This document shows, piece by piece, positions 8,123-16,132 of a DNA stretch of 57,259 nt. Every line of letters begins with the position of its first letter. Position 1 is the first letter of the stretch. A model generated the notes under the pieces. It made no database searches. It saw only the letters and a program-made list of their open reading frames with translations, and was not told the origin of the DNA. The DNA is from Sphingomonas bacterium. Lineage in GTDB: Bacteria > Pseudomonadota > Alphaproteobacteria > Sphingomonadales > Sphingomonadaceae. Location: the NCBI RefSeq assembly GCF_028293085.1, contig NZ_JAQGLC010000085.1, positions 1-57,259 on the forward strand. The letters are read 5' to 3'. The position numbers were made by a program, and so were the translations under genes.

Positions 8123-10354
8123 CTATCTTTTGCCCGGCCGGGGCAGGCGATCCTGGCCATACCCATAGCCATATTCATAGCCATAGCCGAAATGCGCCCG
8201 CTTCGATTCGAACTTGGTGAGAACGATGCCGAGGAGGCGCGCATTGGAGGCATGCAGGCGTCCGAGCGCGACCCGGACGATACTGGTCCGGATCGATCGG
8301 GCCTCGACCGCGAAGATCACGCCCTCGACCGCCGACGCGACGAGCGGCGCATCGGCGAGCCCCATCACCGGCGGGGAATCGACGACGACATGGTCGAACC
8401 GCTCGAGCAGCAGCGCGATCAGATTGCGCAACCCGTCGCCGGTCAGCAGGTCGGCGGCGTTGGGCGGTTGCGGGCCCGCGGTCATGATCGACAGGCCCGG
8501 GCGATCGGTCTTGTGGAGCGCGGCGTCGATATTGTCCGCCCCGGCAAGGAAATTGCTCACGCCCAGATCGTTCTTGAGGCCGAATTCGCGGTGTACCGAT
8601 GGGGAGCGGAGATCGGCATCGATCAACACGACCTTGCGCCGCGCCCGGGCCAGCGACTGGGCGAGCGCGAACGCCGTGACCGATTTGCCCTCCTGCGGCC
8701 GGGTGCTGGTGATCGCGATCGATTTCGGCGCGCCGTGCGCGGTGGCGAGCTCGAGGCTGGTCTGGACGGCGAGATAGGCCTCGACCAGCGGCGATTTCGG
8801 GTTCTGCAAGGCGTCGAGCGGCCCTTCCGCACCGCTGCGCGGCACCACCCCGAGCAGGGGCACGCCAAGCTCGCTTTCGACCTCGCCCGGATCGGTGATG
8901 CCTTCGTCGATCTGCTCGAGCGCCCAGGCGATCATGCCACCGACCACCAGGCCCGCGAACATGAACAGGATCAGGTTGAGCATCAGATTGGGCTTGGACG
9001 GGCGATCGGGCAGCTTGGCCGGATCGACCACCGAGATATTGTTGTTCTCGATGCCGCCTGCGACGCCGATCTCCTTATAGCGCTGCAACAGGCCGTTATA
9101 GAGCTCTCGGTTGGTGTCGGCGTCGCGCTGATAGATATTATACTGGATGCTGCGGCGCCGGAAATCGGTGAGCCCGCCCTTCAGGGAATTCACCCGCGCC
9201 ATCAGCGCGCGCTCGCGCGCCAGGCTCGACGCATAGATTTGCTGCAACGAGGTGCGGACCCGATTCTCCTCGCGCGCGATCGCCTGGTCGAGCGAGGCGA
9301 TCTGGAGCGCCAGGCCCTTGGCCGCCGGATAGCCGGGCTCGAACTTGCCCATCAGCTGGGCATAGTCAGACGCGGCCTGGGCACGCTTCTGCCGAAGCTC
9401 GCCGATCGCCTGGTTGCTGAGCGACTCGCTCGTCGCATCGGGAGTACGTGCCTGGGACAGCCGGCTCTGCGCCTCGATCCGGTCCGCGGTCGCGCTGGCG
9501 AGCGCCGCATTGAGCGCGGTCAGATCGTCGCTCAGCAAGGACCGCTCGCCGGTCGTCTCGCCGGTCTTCTGGTTGACCGAGCCGGGCAGGTTGATGATGT
9601 CCTGCGCCGAGGCATAGCCGACCAGGTTGCGCTCCGATTCCTCGAGCTTCTGGCGGATCTGTTCGAGTCTTCCTTCGAGGAAACGGCGCGCATAGCCCGT
9701 CGCCTCGAACCGGCGCTCGAGGTTCATGTTGATGAAGTCCAGCGCCCAGGTGTTGGCGATACGCTGCGACAGCGCCGGATCGGGCGTCACCGCGCTCACA
9801 TCGACCAACCGCGACCCGCGCACCGGCACCACGCCGACATGCTGGAGCAGCAGCTTTCCCGCCAGATCGTTGCGCTTGGCCCGCGCCGCCGGCGTGCTCT
9901 GCTGGACCCGATCGCCCTTGAACACGCCCTTGCGCCCGAACATCTCGAAAAAGGCGGGATCGTCGACCAGCCGCAATTCGCGCGCAACGCGCTCGGCCAG
10001 CGTCTGCGATTGCAGCAAGCCATATTGGGTCTGGTAGAATTCCTGGTCGGCGACGCTCGTATCGCGCTGGACGCTGTCGATCTCGACCACCCGCGTCGTC
10101 TCGCGGGCGATCTCGACCCTTACGGTCGAGGTATATTGCCGGGTGGTGATCAGCGTGACGATCAGCCCGAGCATGAACCCGGCGATGATCGCCGTTCCCA
10201 GCACCCAGCGCCAGCGGACGATGACGCGCAGCAGCCGCTTCAGCGGCGGCATCCGCGGCGCGGCGCCGACGTCGGGCGCCGCATCGCCGGCGAAGAGGCG
10301 CAGGTCGCCCGGCGCGGTCAGGCCGAGGGCACGGGGTGAGATCGAGTCCATCAT
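8123..10354 (-). CDS. Polysaccharide co-polymerase / BY-type tyrosine autokinase (Wzc/GumC-like)
   Basis: A 743-residue fused Wzz-type chain-length regulator and bacterial tyrosine kinase. The N-terminal domain has a first membrane helix (AIIAGFMLGLIVTLITT, about 55-72). A long periplasmic coiled-coil region with GNVR-type features follows, and a second helix (LMLNLILFMFAGLVVGGMIAW) lies at about 455-475. The cytoplasmic kinase has Walker A STRPQEGKSVTA (about 545-557), Walker A' VVLIDADLRSPS and Walker B VVVDSPPVMGLADAP. The C-terminus is a tyrosine cluster, GYGYEYGYGYGQ, the expected autophosphorylation tail. It controls chain length and export together with the Wza-like protein encoded just upstream. 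The rightward open frame on the opposite strand here is a shadow. Confidence 0.93.
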   Translation of the reverse strand: MMDSISPRALGLTAPGDLRLFAGDAAPDVGAAPRMPPLKRLLRVIVRWRWVLGTAIIAGFMLGLIVTLITTRQYTSTVRVEIARETTRVVEIDSVQRDTSVADQEFYQTQYGLLQSQTLAERVARELRLVDDPAFFEMFGRKGVFKGDRVQQSTPAARAKRNDLAGKLLLQHVGVVPVRGSRLVDVSAVTPDPALSQRIANTWALDFINMNLERRFEATGYARRFLEGRLEQIRQKLEESERNLVGYASAQDIINLPGSVNQKTGETTGERSLLSDDLTALNAALASATADRIEAQSRLSQARTPDATSESLSNQAIGELRQKRAQAASDYAQLMGKFEPGYPAAKGLALQIASLDQAIAREENRVRTSLQQIYASSLARERALMARVNSLKGGLTDFRRRSIQYNIYQRDADTNRELYNGLLQRYKEIGVAGGIENNNISVVDPAKLPDRPSKPNLMLNLILFMFAGLVVGGMIAWALEQIDEGITDPGEVESELGVPLLGVVPRSGAEGPLDALQNPKSPLVEAYLAVQTSLELATAHGAPKSIAITSTRPQEGKSVTAFALAQSLARARRKVVLIDADLRSPSVHREFGLKNDLGVSNFLAGADNIDAALHKTDRPGLSIMTAGPQPPNAADLLTGDGLRNLIALLLERFDHVVVDSPPVMGLADAPLVASAVEGVIFAVEARSIRTSIVRVALGRLHASNARLLGIVLTKFESKRAHFGYGYEYGYGYGQDRLPRPGKR

Positions 10355-10376
10355 CGGGATTCCAGTAAGGCCGCGG

Positions 10377-11093
10377 CTATTTCAGCAAGAGAATGAGCGG
10401 CGTGGTCAACAGCGGCGTTACCTGGATCAGTTTCGAGAACATCCGCCTGGCGGTCGAATCACCGACAATGATCACGTCGTTCGCGTAGATCTTGGGGTCG
10501 GCATAGAGGCCGCGGCGAATGCCGCCGAGATTGTAAAGCGCCGCCATCGGCTGTCCGTTGACCGTGCGGAAGACAACGACGTCCTCGAGCTTGGCGAACT
10601 CGGCCGTCCCCTTGGCGTTGGCGACCGCGCGCATCAACGACATGTTGCCGACGACGGGATAGGTGCCGGGCTGGATGACCTGACCGTCCACGGTGAAGAC
10701 CTGGCTGGTCGTCTCCTCCAGATTGACCGTGACCTGGGGGTCGCGGACGAAATTGCCGCGCAACCGCTGCTCGATGGTGGTGGCGAGCTCCTGCGGGGTC
10801 TGCCCGGCCGCGTCGGTCTGCCCGATCAGCGGCATCGAGATACGGCCTGCGGCGTCGGCCTGGAACTTGCCGCTGAGCTCCTCCACGCCGAACACGGTGA
10901 TCGACAGCTTGTCGAACGGTCCGATGCGGTACGGTGTGGCGGCGGCGACCAGGTCGGCCCCGGTCGGCGGCGGAAGTTCGGTTTGCGTGGCCACCGCCAT
11001 CGGCCGCCCGGTCGTTCCGAACTTCGCGGCGTCGCCGGTACATCCTCCCAGGCCGAGAACGCAGCAGATCAGGAACGGTATCCAGAAGCGCAT
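10377..11093 (-). CDS. Polysaccharide export lipoprotein, Wza/GumB-like
   Basis: An outer-membrane polysaccharide export protein of about 238 residues. It starts MRFWIPFLICCVLGLGGC, a lipoprotein signal with the lipobox Cys at residue 18. Poly_export/SLBB-type motifs follow: YRIGPFDKLSITVFGVEELS, VSMPLIGQ-like RISMPLIGQTDAAGQTP, and an SLBB repeat around VIQPGTYPVVGNMSLMRAVA. The ATG at 11093 has GGTGAG about 9 bp upstream; a GTG at 11099 is possible. It is shorter than Wza (about 375) and close to GumB-type proteins, which have no large C-terminal barrel region. It ends 22 bp before the autokinase gene and probably works directly with it as the export channel. Confidence 0.9.
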   Translation of the reverse strand: MRFWIPFLICCVLGLGGCTGDAAKFGTTGRPMAVATQTELPPPTGADLVAAATPYRIGPFDKLSITVFGVEELSGKFQADAAGRISMPLIGQTDAAGQTPQELATTIEQRLRGNFVRDPQVTVNLEETTSQVFTVDGQVIQPGTYPVVGNMSLMRAVANAKGTAEFAKLEDVVVFRTVNGQPMAALYNLGGIRRGLYADPKIYANDVIIVGDSTARRMFSKLIQVTPLLTTPLILLLK

Positions 11094-11182
11094 GATCACT
11101 GTCTCACCCGGGTTTCTATTTATTCACGCGCGACATCCAGGGTCGCGAACGTGCTGATAATCGGCTCATAAGTCTAGCGCAA

Positions 11183-12592
11183 TCAAACCAGATCAAATGG
11201 CGAGGTCGATCCTTCCGGCCCCGAATTCCGGCTGGCACGCCACATCGCGATACAGGCGATCGCGAAGATGCCGCCAAGCAACGGGGTTCGCAGCGGATAA
11301 TCGACCAGGCTCGCAAGCATCAGGATCGCGGTCGCGGCGGCGCAGCCGAGGCCGAGCGGGCGCGATGGTGACGCGCTCGGCAGGCGCAGGACGCCGAGCA
11401 GCGCCGAGACCCACCACCAACCGAGCAGGGCGAGCAGCAGCAGCGCGGGAACGCCGCCTTCGATCGCGATCTGCATCGGCTCGTTATGGGCCTGGTTCAT
11501 GTAGATCGGTGACAGCAATTCGAGCGGCTCGAAACGACGAAAGATGCTGTCGAAGGATCCGAAGCCCGATCCGAGCGGCATGAAAGCCTTCACGGCCTCC
11601 CACAGCGGCTGCAGCATCCGCACGCGCGATTCGGCGAGGACGTCGGTCGACGCCAGCCGGTCGAAGAGGCCGGCCTGCCAGCCGCCCACCGCCAACAGAA
11701 GCCCCGCCCCGGCCGCCGCCGCACCGGCAAGGGCGCGCCTGCGGCGCGTCGATCCGGGGAGGCGCGCGTCGCGTCCGCCCGCCAGGATCAGGATCGCCGC
11801 AACCAGGCCGAGCGCGCCGGCGATCAGCCCCATTCTGGATCCGGTCACGATCACGCCGGTCACGATCAGGCACGCCGATATTGCGGCGATCGGGAGGAAG
11901 AATCGTCCGGGTCGGTCGCCCCGGTTTCGAGGATGCGCCAGCGCCGCGAGAATCGGCAGGACCGACGACAGGAAGACAGCCTGATGGTTGCGATTGGCAA
12001 ACAGCCCGGTTGCCGAATTCTCGGTACTGACACGGTAGAGCGTGAGGCTGGCGGGGTAGCCGGTCGCCAATTGGATCAGGCTGAAAACCGCACTCGCCAC
12101 CGCGATCAATATGATCCAGCCGAACAGGCGATTCCAGCCCCGTGCGGGCACGAACAGCGCGGCAAACAACGCCGCGGTGGCGGGCAGGAGGGCCAGCAGC
12201 GTATCGACCGTCAGGTCGGGCGTGAGGCTGAGCGGTCGCCAGACCGGGGTGTCGGTCGCGACCGCGATCCGGGCATAGGAACCATGCCCCGGGAGGCCCG
12301 CCCATAAGGACGGGTGCAGCGGGACGAGTTGCACCATCAGCAGCGCGTAACAGCCTGCGACCCACCACAGCAGACGCCGAGCCCCCGACAGCGCGGCAAA
12401 ATCGAGCGGCAGCAGCACGCCCGTCAGGACGAAGGTCGCGATCAGCCGGACGACGATCTGTTGGGGCGCTTCGATCCGCGATGCGCCCCCGGCGAGCGCG
12501 AGCGCGACGAGCAGGAAGGCCATCGGGATGAGCGGAAGGCTGGGCCGCAAGAACAGCGCATTCCGCGCGGGTCGACTATCCGGCGCCATCAT
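11183..12592 (-). CDS. O-antigen ligase / polymerase family membrane protein
   Basis: A polytopic inner-membrane protein of about 469 residues with at least ten hydrophobic segments and the O-antigen ligase (Wzy_C/WaaL) hallmark. A large periplasmic loop contains GSGFGSFDSIFRRFEP and the conserved NQAHNEPMQIAIEGG (the HNxxL-like motif). The central stretch TGLFANRNHQAVFLSS is also typical. Start is the ATG at 12592 (a GTG at 12598 is possible). It stands at the head of the leftward operon with the Wza-like and autokinase genes. It is probably the polymerase of this exopolysaccharide or a ligase; sequence alone does not separate the two. Confidence 0.88.
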   Translation of the reverse strand: MMAPDSRPARNALFLRPSLPLIPMAFLLVALALAGGASRIEAPQQIVVRLIATFVLTGVLLPLDFAALSGARRLLWWVAGCYALLMVQLVPLHPSLWAGLPGHGSYARIAVATDTPVWRPLSLTPDLTVDTLLALLPATAALFAALFVPARGWNRLFGWIILIAVASAVFSLIQLATGYPASLTLYRVSTENSATGLFANRNHQAVFLSSVLPILAALAHPRNRGDRPGRFFLPIAAISACLIVTGVIVTGSRMGLIAGALGLVAAILILAGGRDARLPGSTRRRRALAGAAAAGAGLLLAVGGWQAGLFDRLASTDVLAESRVRMLQPLWEAVKAFMPLGSGFGSFDSIFRRFEPLELLSPIYMNQAHNEPMQIAIEGGVPALLLLALLGWWWVSALLGVLRLPSASPSRPLGLGCAAATAILMLASLVDYPLRTPLLGGIFAIACIAMWRASRNSGPEGSTSPFDLV

Positions 12593-12618
12593 CGCCACCT
12601 GGCCATGTTGCGGGCATG

Positions 12619-12650
12619 AAAAAAGGTAGCGGCCATCAGACCGCTACCTC
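12619..12650 (-). terminator. Rho-independent terminator of the small exported protein gene
   Basis: Read on the minus strand, AGGTAGCGG pairs with CCGCTACCT across an 8-base loop and is followed by six T residues (A run at 12619-12624 on the plus strand). This is a textbook intrinsic terminator placed just after the stop of the small leftward gene, so that gene is expressed separately from the downstream ligase-like gene. Confidence 0.9.
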
Positions 12651-12673
12651 ACCTGACCGTCCGGGGCTCGCGA

Positions 12674-12931
12674 TTAGGAGCTTGCCGCCTTGTCCTTGCC
12701 GCTGGTCGCCACGATGACGCCGAGCGTGACCGCGACGAGCGCGCCGCCGATGATGATCCACGAGGTGCGGCCGCCCTTCGCACCCGAGCCCTGTGCCATC
12801 GGCGCAGCGCCAACCGGGGCGGCATTCGCGGTGAGCGAAAGCTTCGACGCGTGATTGGGCGACTCGGCGAAAGCCGGCGCGGCCATGAAGGAAACCGTCG
12901 CCGCAGCAGCTACTATCTTCCTCACCAGCAT
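12674..12931 (-). CDS. Small exported protein with C-terminal membrane segment
   Basis: An 85-residue protein starting MLVRKIVAAAATVSFMAAPAFAES, a clear Sec signal peptide with an AFA-E cleavage site. A short Ala/Ser-rich linker follows, then GGRTSWIIIGGALVAVTLGVIVATSGKDK, a C-terminal membrane helix with a basic/charged tail. The ATG at 12931 has GGAG about 7 bp upstream, better than the TTG at 12952. The gene stands alone with its own terminator beside the polysaccharide genes. I do not recognise a function. Confidence 0.8.
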   Translation of the reverse strand: MLVRKIVAAAATVSFMAAPAFAESPNHASKLSLTANAAPVGAAPMAQGSGAKGGRTSWIIIGGALVAVTLGVIVATSGKDKAASS

Positions 12932-13177
12932 AAAAGCTCCGTTGTTTTTCAACTATCAGGCAATCGACCGCCCTATGGCACAGGAACCATCGGGTAGCAA
13001 CTGATCACAATCAAGTTCGATCCATCAGCTTCCCTAATAGCTTCTTTTCATGGACATTCCGTGACAGCAACGCGATCGACGCGCGATTCTCCCCGCGCCA
13101 TTGAACGGCCGGCGGAAATGCGCGACGCTCCGGCACGCCGCACGATCGAGGGGCGCGGCCGCAAGGGTAGCTTTGAC
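12932..13177. other. Divergent intergenic region
   Basis: About 245 bases between the leftward small exported protein and the rightward nucleotidyltransferase. The first 100 bases are the least GC-rich and should carry the promoter for the small protein. An in-frame GTG at 13061 could extend the nucleotidyltransferase, but that stretch looks non-homologous. No palindrome stood out. Confidence 0.4.
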
Positions 13178-14440
13178 ATGAACCTCGCCCTGAACGCCCA
13201 TGATATCGAGCCGGCGGATGTCCGGCGGCGATTCGCCTGGGCGCGCCGACAGGGGAATCCCGCCTGGCTTTGGCCCGATATCGCGCCCGACCGATGGCGC
13301 GCCGCGCTGACGCGACTCGAGACGGTCGTGCGGCAGGTCCTCGCCGGCGAGTCCGTCAGCGAAGCGCTCGACGGCGATCCGGAGGCGCTCGGGCTTGCCG
13401 GCTATACGTCCGGCGTCGGCCCCTTGCTCGGCTATTGGATCGAGCAGAATATCGTGCCGGCAAGCCCGGAAGTGGCGGCGATGTTCGCGCTTCACCTCGC
13501 GCATAACCGCATCAGGGTCGAGCGCATGACGTCCGAAGCGATCGGCGTCGCTCAGGCGCTCGCCGCGCAAGGAATCGCCTGCACATTGCTGAAAGGCCTG
13601 CACACCGCGCACGCCTATTTTCCCGAGCCCGGAACACGCCCCGCCTCGGACATCGACCTGCTGGTGGCCGCATCAGACGAAGCGGCGGCCGGCGAGATCC
13701 TGCGGGCCTGCGGATTCGTCGCGGGCAAGAAGGGCCGGTGGGAATGCGACTGGCGCCGCCCCTCCGTACCGACGGAGCCACGCTCACTTTCCTTCGTCCA
13801 TGCCGACGATCCCTGGTCGATCGATCTGCACATCTCGCTGAATGTGCAGGTATCGGCCGGCGCGCCGGTGACGCGACTGGATGAAGCCCTGTCGACTGCC
13901 GAATCCCCGCCTTCCCAATCCCCGCGCTGGCGGGTCGAGGCGCGCGCGCAGGTGCTCGCACAACCCCTGTCGCTCATCCAGCTGGCGGTCCATGCCGGCT
14001 CCGGCCTGCAGAACCTCACTTTGTTGCGGCTGGTCGAGCTCTGCCTGGTGATCCGTCGTGACGGGACGGCCGGCACGCTCGACTGGGACGCGTTCCTGGC
14101 GACGGCAGCGAAGATCCATGCCCTCGCCCTCGTCTATCCCGCGCTGAAACTGTGCGACCAGCTGGTCCCGGACACGGTGCCGGCGCGTGTCCTGGAGCGT
14201 TGCGGAGAAAAGGCGCCGATCGCGGTGCGCCGGATCGTCGATCGCCTCACCCCGGCCAGCGCGCAGCGCGTCGACCGCTGCTCGGTTGCCGAGCATTTCA
14301 TGTGGGCCGACAGCTGGCGCGGCCGCGCTTTCCAGGTTCTGGTCGATATCGGCGCGCCGCTCGCCCAGCCCTGGCCGCGCCTCTGGTCGATCTATGAGGT
14401 GCGCGCGTGGCGGCTGTTCCGCCGAACCGTCACCCGCTGA
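13178..14440 (+). CDS. Nucleotidyltransferase family protein (PF14907-like)
   Basis: A protein of about 420 residues resembling the uncharacterised nucleotidyltransferase family PF14907. It has CTLLKGLHTAHAYFPEPGTR near residue 135 followed by ASDIDLLV (about 157-163), the metal-binding DxD of the pol-beta NTase fold. A helical C-terminal part follows. The frame is open from a GTG at 13061, but homology-like sequence starts near MNLALNAHD, so I choose the ATG at 13178 with AAGGG upstream. Members of this family often lie in polysaccharide or peptide-tailoring loci beside HPr-kinase-like proteins, as here (19391). Its substrate is unknown. The 3' end overlaps the convergent amidohydrolase gene by 11 bp. 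Confidence 0.8.
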   Translation: MNLALNAHDIEPADVRRRFAWARRQGNPAWLWPDIAPDRWRAALTRLETVVRQVLAGESVSEALDGDPEALGLAGYTSGVGPLLGYWIEQNIVPASPEVAAMFALHLAHNRIRVERMTSEAIGVAQALAAQGIACTLLKGLHTAHAYFPEPGTRPASDIDLLVAASDEAAAGEILRACGFVAGKKGRWECDWRRPSVPTEPRSLSFVHADDPWSIDLHISLNVQVSAGAPVTRLDEALSTAESPPSQSPRWRVEARAQVLAQPLSLIQLAVHAGSGLQNLTLLRLVELCLVIRRDGTAGTLDWDAFLATAAKIHALALVYPALKLCDQLVPDTVPARVLERCGEKAPIAVRRIVDRLTPASAQRVDRCSVAEHFMWADSWRGRAFQVLVDIGAPLAQPWPRLWSIYEVRAWRLFRRTVTR

Positions 14441-15470
14441 CGGCGGACCAGTCGCCCCAGATCTGACGAACGATGCCGTCGGTCTCGACGCGGCGGCCCG
14501 GCGGCAGGGACGCCGTCGATGCCGCTGCCGGATCGAGCACCCGCACCGCCCCGCCCGCCACGACCAGCGCGACGTCCCCCGGCACCGCCTTGAACTCGGG
14601 CGCGCGGAACACGGCGAGATCGGCCCGCGCGCCGGGCAGGAGCGACGGTTCCTCGATCCCTAGCCGCCGCGCCGCGACACGACCGACGGCATCAAGCAGC
14701 CGTGCGTCGTCGAGATGGCCGATCGCCCGGGCGGCCCGCAGCTCGTCGAGCAGATTCCCCGCACCGGTCAGGAGCGAATCGCTGCCCAGCAGCACGTCAA
14801 CACCGGGGGCGAGCAATGCCGGCGGCGCGGTCCTGCCGAACAGGAACAGGTTGGAGGTCGGGCACCAGACGATCCCCGTCCCTGCCCTGCGGATCAGCTC
14901 CACGCCAGCCATATCGGCGCCGACTAGGTGCACCGCCAGCAGCCTGTCGTTCAGAACGTCCCGTCGCGCGAGCGCATGGACCTCCTCTGCCGCCGCGGCG
15001 TCGACCCCTTCGGCAACATGCAGCGACCAGATTCCCCCAGGCGCGAACGCCGCCGATTCCGGATCATGACCCAGCGAATCGGCCGACGGCACGCGAACCA
15101 CGCGCAACGGGAAATCGGTCTCGAAATCGGCTTCCCAGCGATCGTGATGCATGACCGTCGTGACACCGGCGAGCAGGTTCTTCCACGCCCCGGTCAGCAG
15201 CGCCTCGCGCCGGGGCACCTGTCGGCCCACGGCAATTCGCGCGCTATGGCGCTCCTGGATATCCGTCGCCCAGGCATAGGCGTTCGGATATGGCGGGGCA
15301 CCGAGACGCCCATAATGGTTGCGGTGGAGATGATCATGGGCGTTGATCAGACCGGGCCGGATCGTCCCGTCCGGAATCCGGATCTCCACGTCGAACCGCC
15401 CCTTAGCCGGCACGATACGGTCGCCCTCGATCCCGACCGTCGCGTTCGCGGCCTCGATCCGGATCCGCAC
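14430..15470 (-). CDS. Amidohydrolase family protein (deaminase/chlorohydrolase-like)
   Basis: A metal-dependent hydrolase of about 346 residues. The ligands of the amidohydrolase barrel are visible: LINAHDHLHRNH (H-x-H), SLHVAE, LAVHLVGAD, and LLGSDSLLTGAGNLLDE (the catalytic Asp). The pattern is that of the guanine deaminase / 5'-methylthioadenosine-SAH deaminase group. The start is a GTG at 15470, two bases after the stop of the upstream methyltransferase, so it is the last gene of a five-gene operon. A deaminase or hydrolase acting on the operon's product, or on spent SAM by-products, is plausible, but the substrate is not readable. Confidence 0.82.
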   Translation of the reverse strand: MRIRIEAANATVGIEGDRIVPAKGRFDVEIRIPDGTIRPGLINAHDHLHRNHYGRLGAPPYPNAYAWATDIQERHSARIAVGRQVPRREALLTGAWKNLLAGVTTVMHHDRWEADFETDFPLRVVRVPSADSLGHDPESAAFAPGGIWSLHVAEGVDAAAAEEVHALARRDVLNDRLLAVHLVGADMAGVELIRRAGTGIVWCPTSNLFLFGRTAPPALLAPGVDVLLGSDSLLTGAGNLLDELRAARAIGHLDDARLLDAVGRVAARRLGIEEPSLLPGARADLAVFRAPEFKAVPGDVALVVAGGAVRVLDPAAASTASLPPGRRVETDGIVRQIWGDWSAVSG

Positions 15471-15472
15471 GA

Positions 15473-16132
15473 TCAGCCTTCGCGGCGGAAGGAAAGCGCC
15501 AGCACGACGTTGAGGCCGAGATGCTCGTCATGCGCGACGGCGCGGCCGGCCCGCTCGTAGAAAGGCCGCACCTCGGGGCCGATCGCGCCGTCGCGGCGAT
15601 CGATCAGCGTCAGGCCGGCAGCGGCGGCTAAGCCGATCTGCTCGTCCGCTTCATGCACCCAATGCACGACCTCCTGCCGGTCGCCATTCCCGTCACGGAA
15701 GCTGCGGCGATGTCCCGCTGCGATCGCATCGGCGTGAAAATCGGTGACCACGACCGCTCCGCCCGGCGCACAGGCCCGCGCCAGTTCGGCATAGACGGTC
15801 GCCGCCTCCTCGACATGACCGATCGCCAGCCGGCACCAGACGACATGGAAGGTGCCGGGTGCGACCGGCAGCGCTCGGATGTCCCCGACCACGCCATGCT
15901 CCGGCTTGCCGATCGCCAGCATCTCGGGGCTGATGTCGACGCCCAGCGCGAACGCCGCGCCCGAGTCCTTCAGGCGGCGGCCAGTGCCGCACCCCGCATC
16001 GAGCAGCCGGCGGCCGGAAAGCGGCGGGGTGAGATAGGCGACCAGCCCGTCCTCGATGAAGGTGATCGCGGTTTCGGCTTCATAGGTCGGCGCCCAGAGC
16101 CGATAACCGTCCGGGGCGGAGAGGGCATTCAC
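15473..16132 (-). CDS. Class I SAM-dependent methyltransferase
   Basis: A Methyltransf_11-type protein of about 219 residues. Motif I is LLDAGCGTGRRL near residue 45, followed by GVDISPEMLAIGK (motif II) and VVWCRLAIGHVEE (motif IV). The GTG at 16132 overlaps the radical SAM gene's stop (GTGA), which fixes the start at VNALSAPDGY. In methyltransferases of this fold such as UbiE/BioC, DGYRLWAPTYE-like N-termini bind small molecules. It is one of three methyltransferases in the same coupled operon; the target is unknown. Confidence 0.85.
   Translation of the reverse strand: MNALSAPDGYRLWAPTYEAETAITFIEDGLVAYLTPPLSGRRLLDAGCGTGRRLKDSGAAFALGVDISPEMLAIGKPEHGVVGDIRALPVAPGTFHVVWCRLAIGHVEEAATVYAELARACAPGGAVVVTDFHADAIAAGHRRSFRDGNGDRQEVVHWVHEADEQIGLAAAAGLTLIDRRDGAIGPEVRPFYERAGRAVAHDEHLGLNVVLALSFRREG

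Noticed and set aside
8096..10339. A 747-codon rightward open frame opposite the autokinase
   Set aside because: It is Arg/Asp/Gln-rich with no recognisable domain and exactly mirrors a well-supported kinase gene. Long antisense frames are expected at this GC content.
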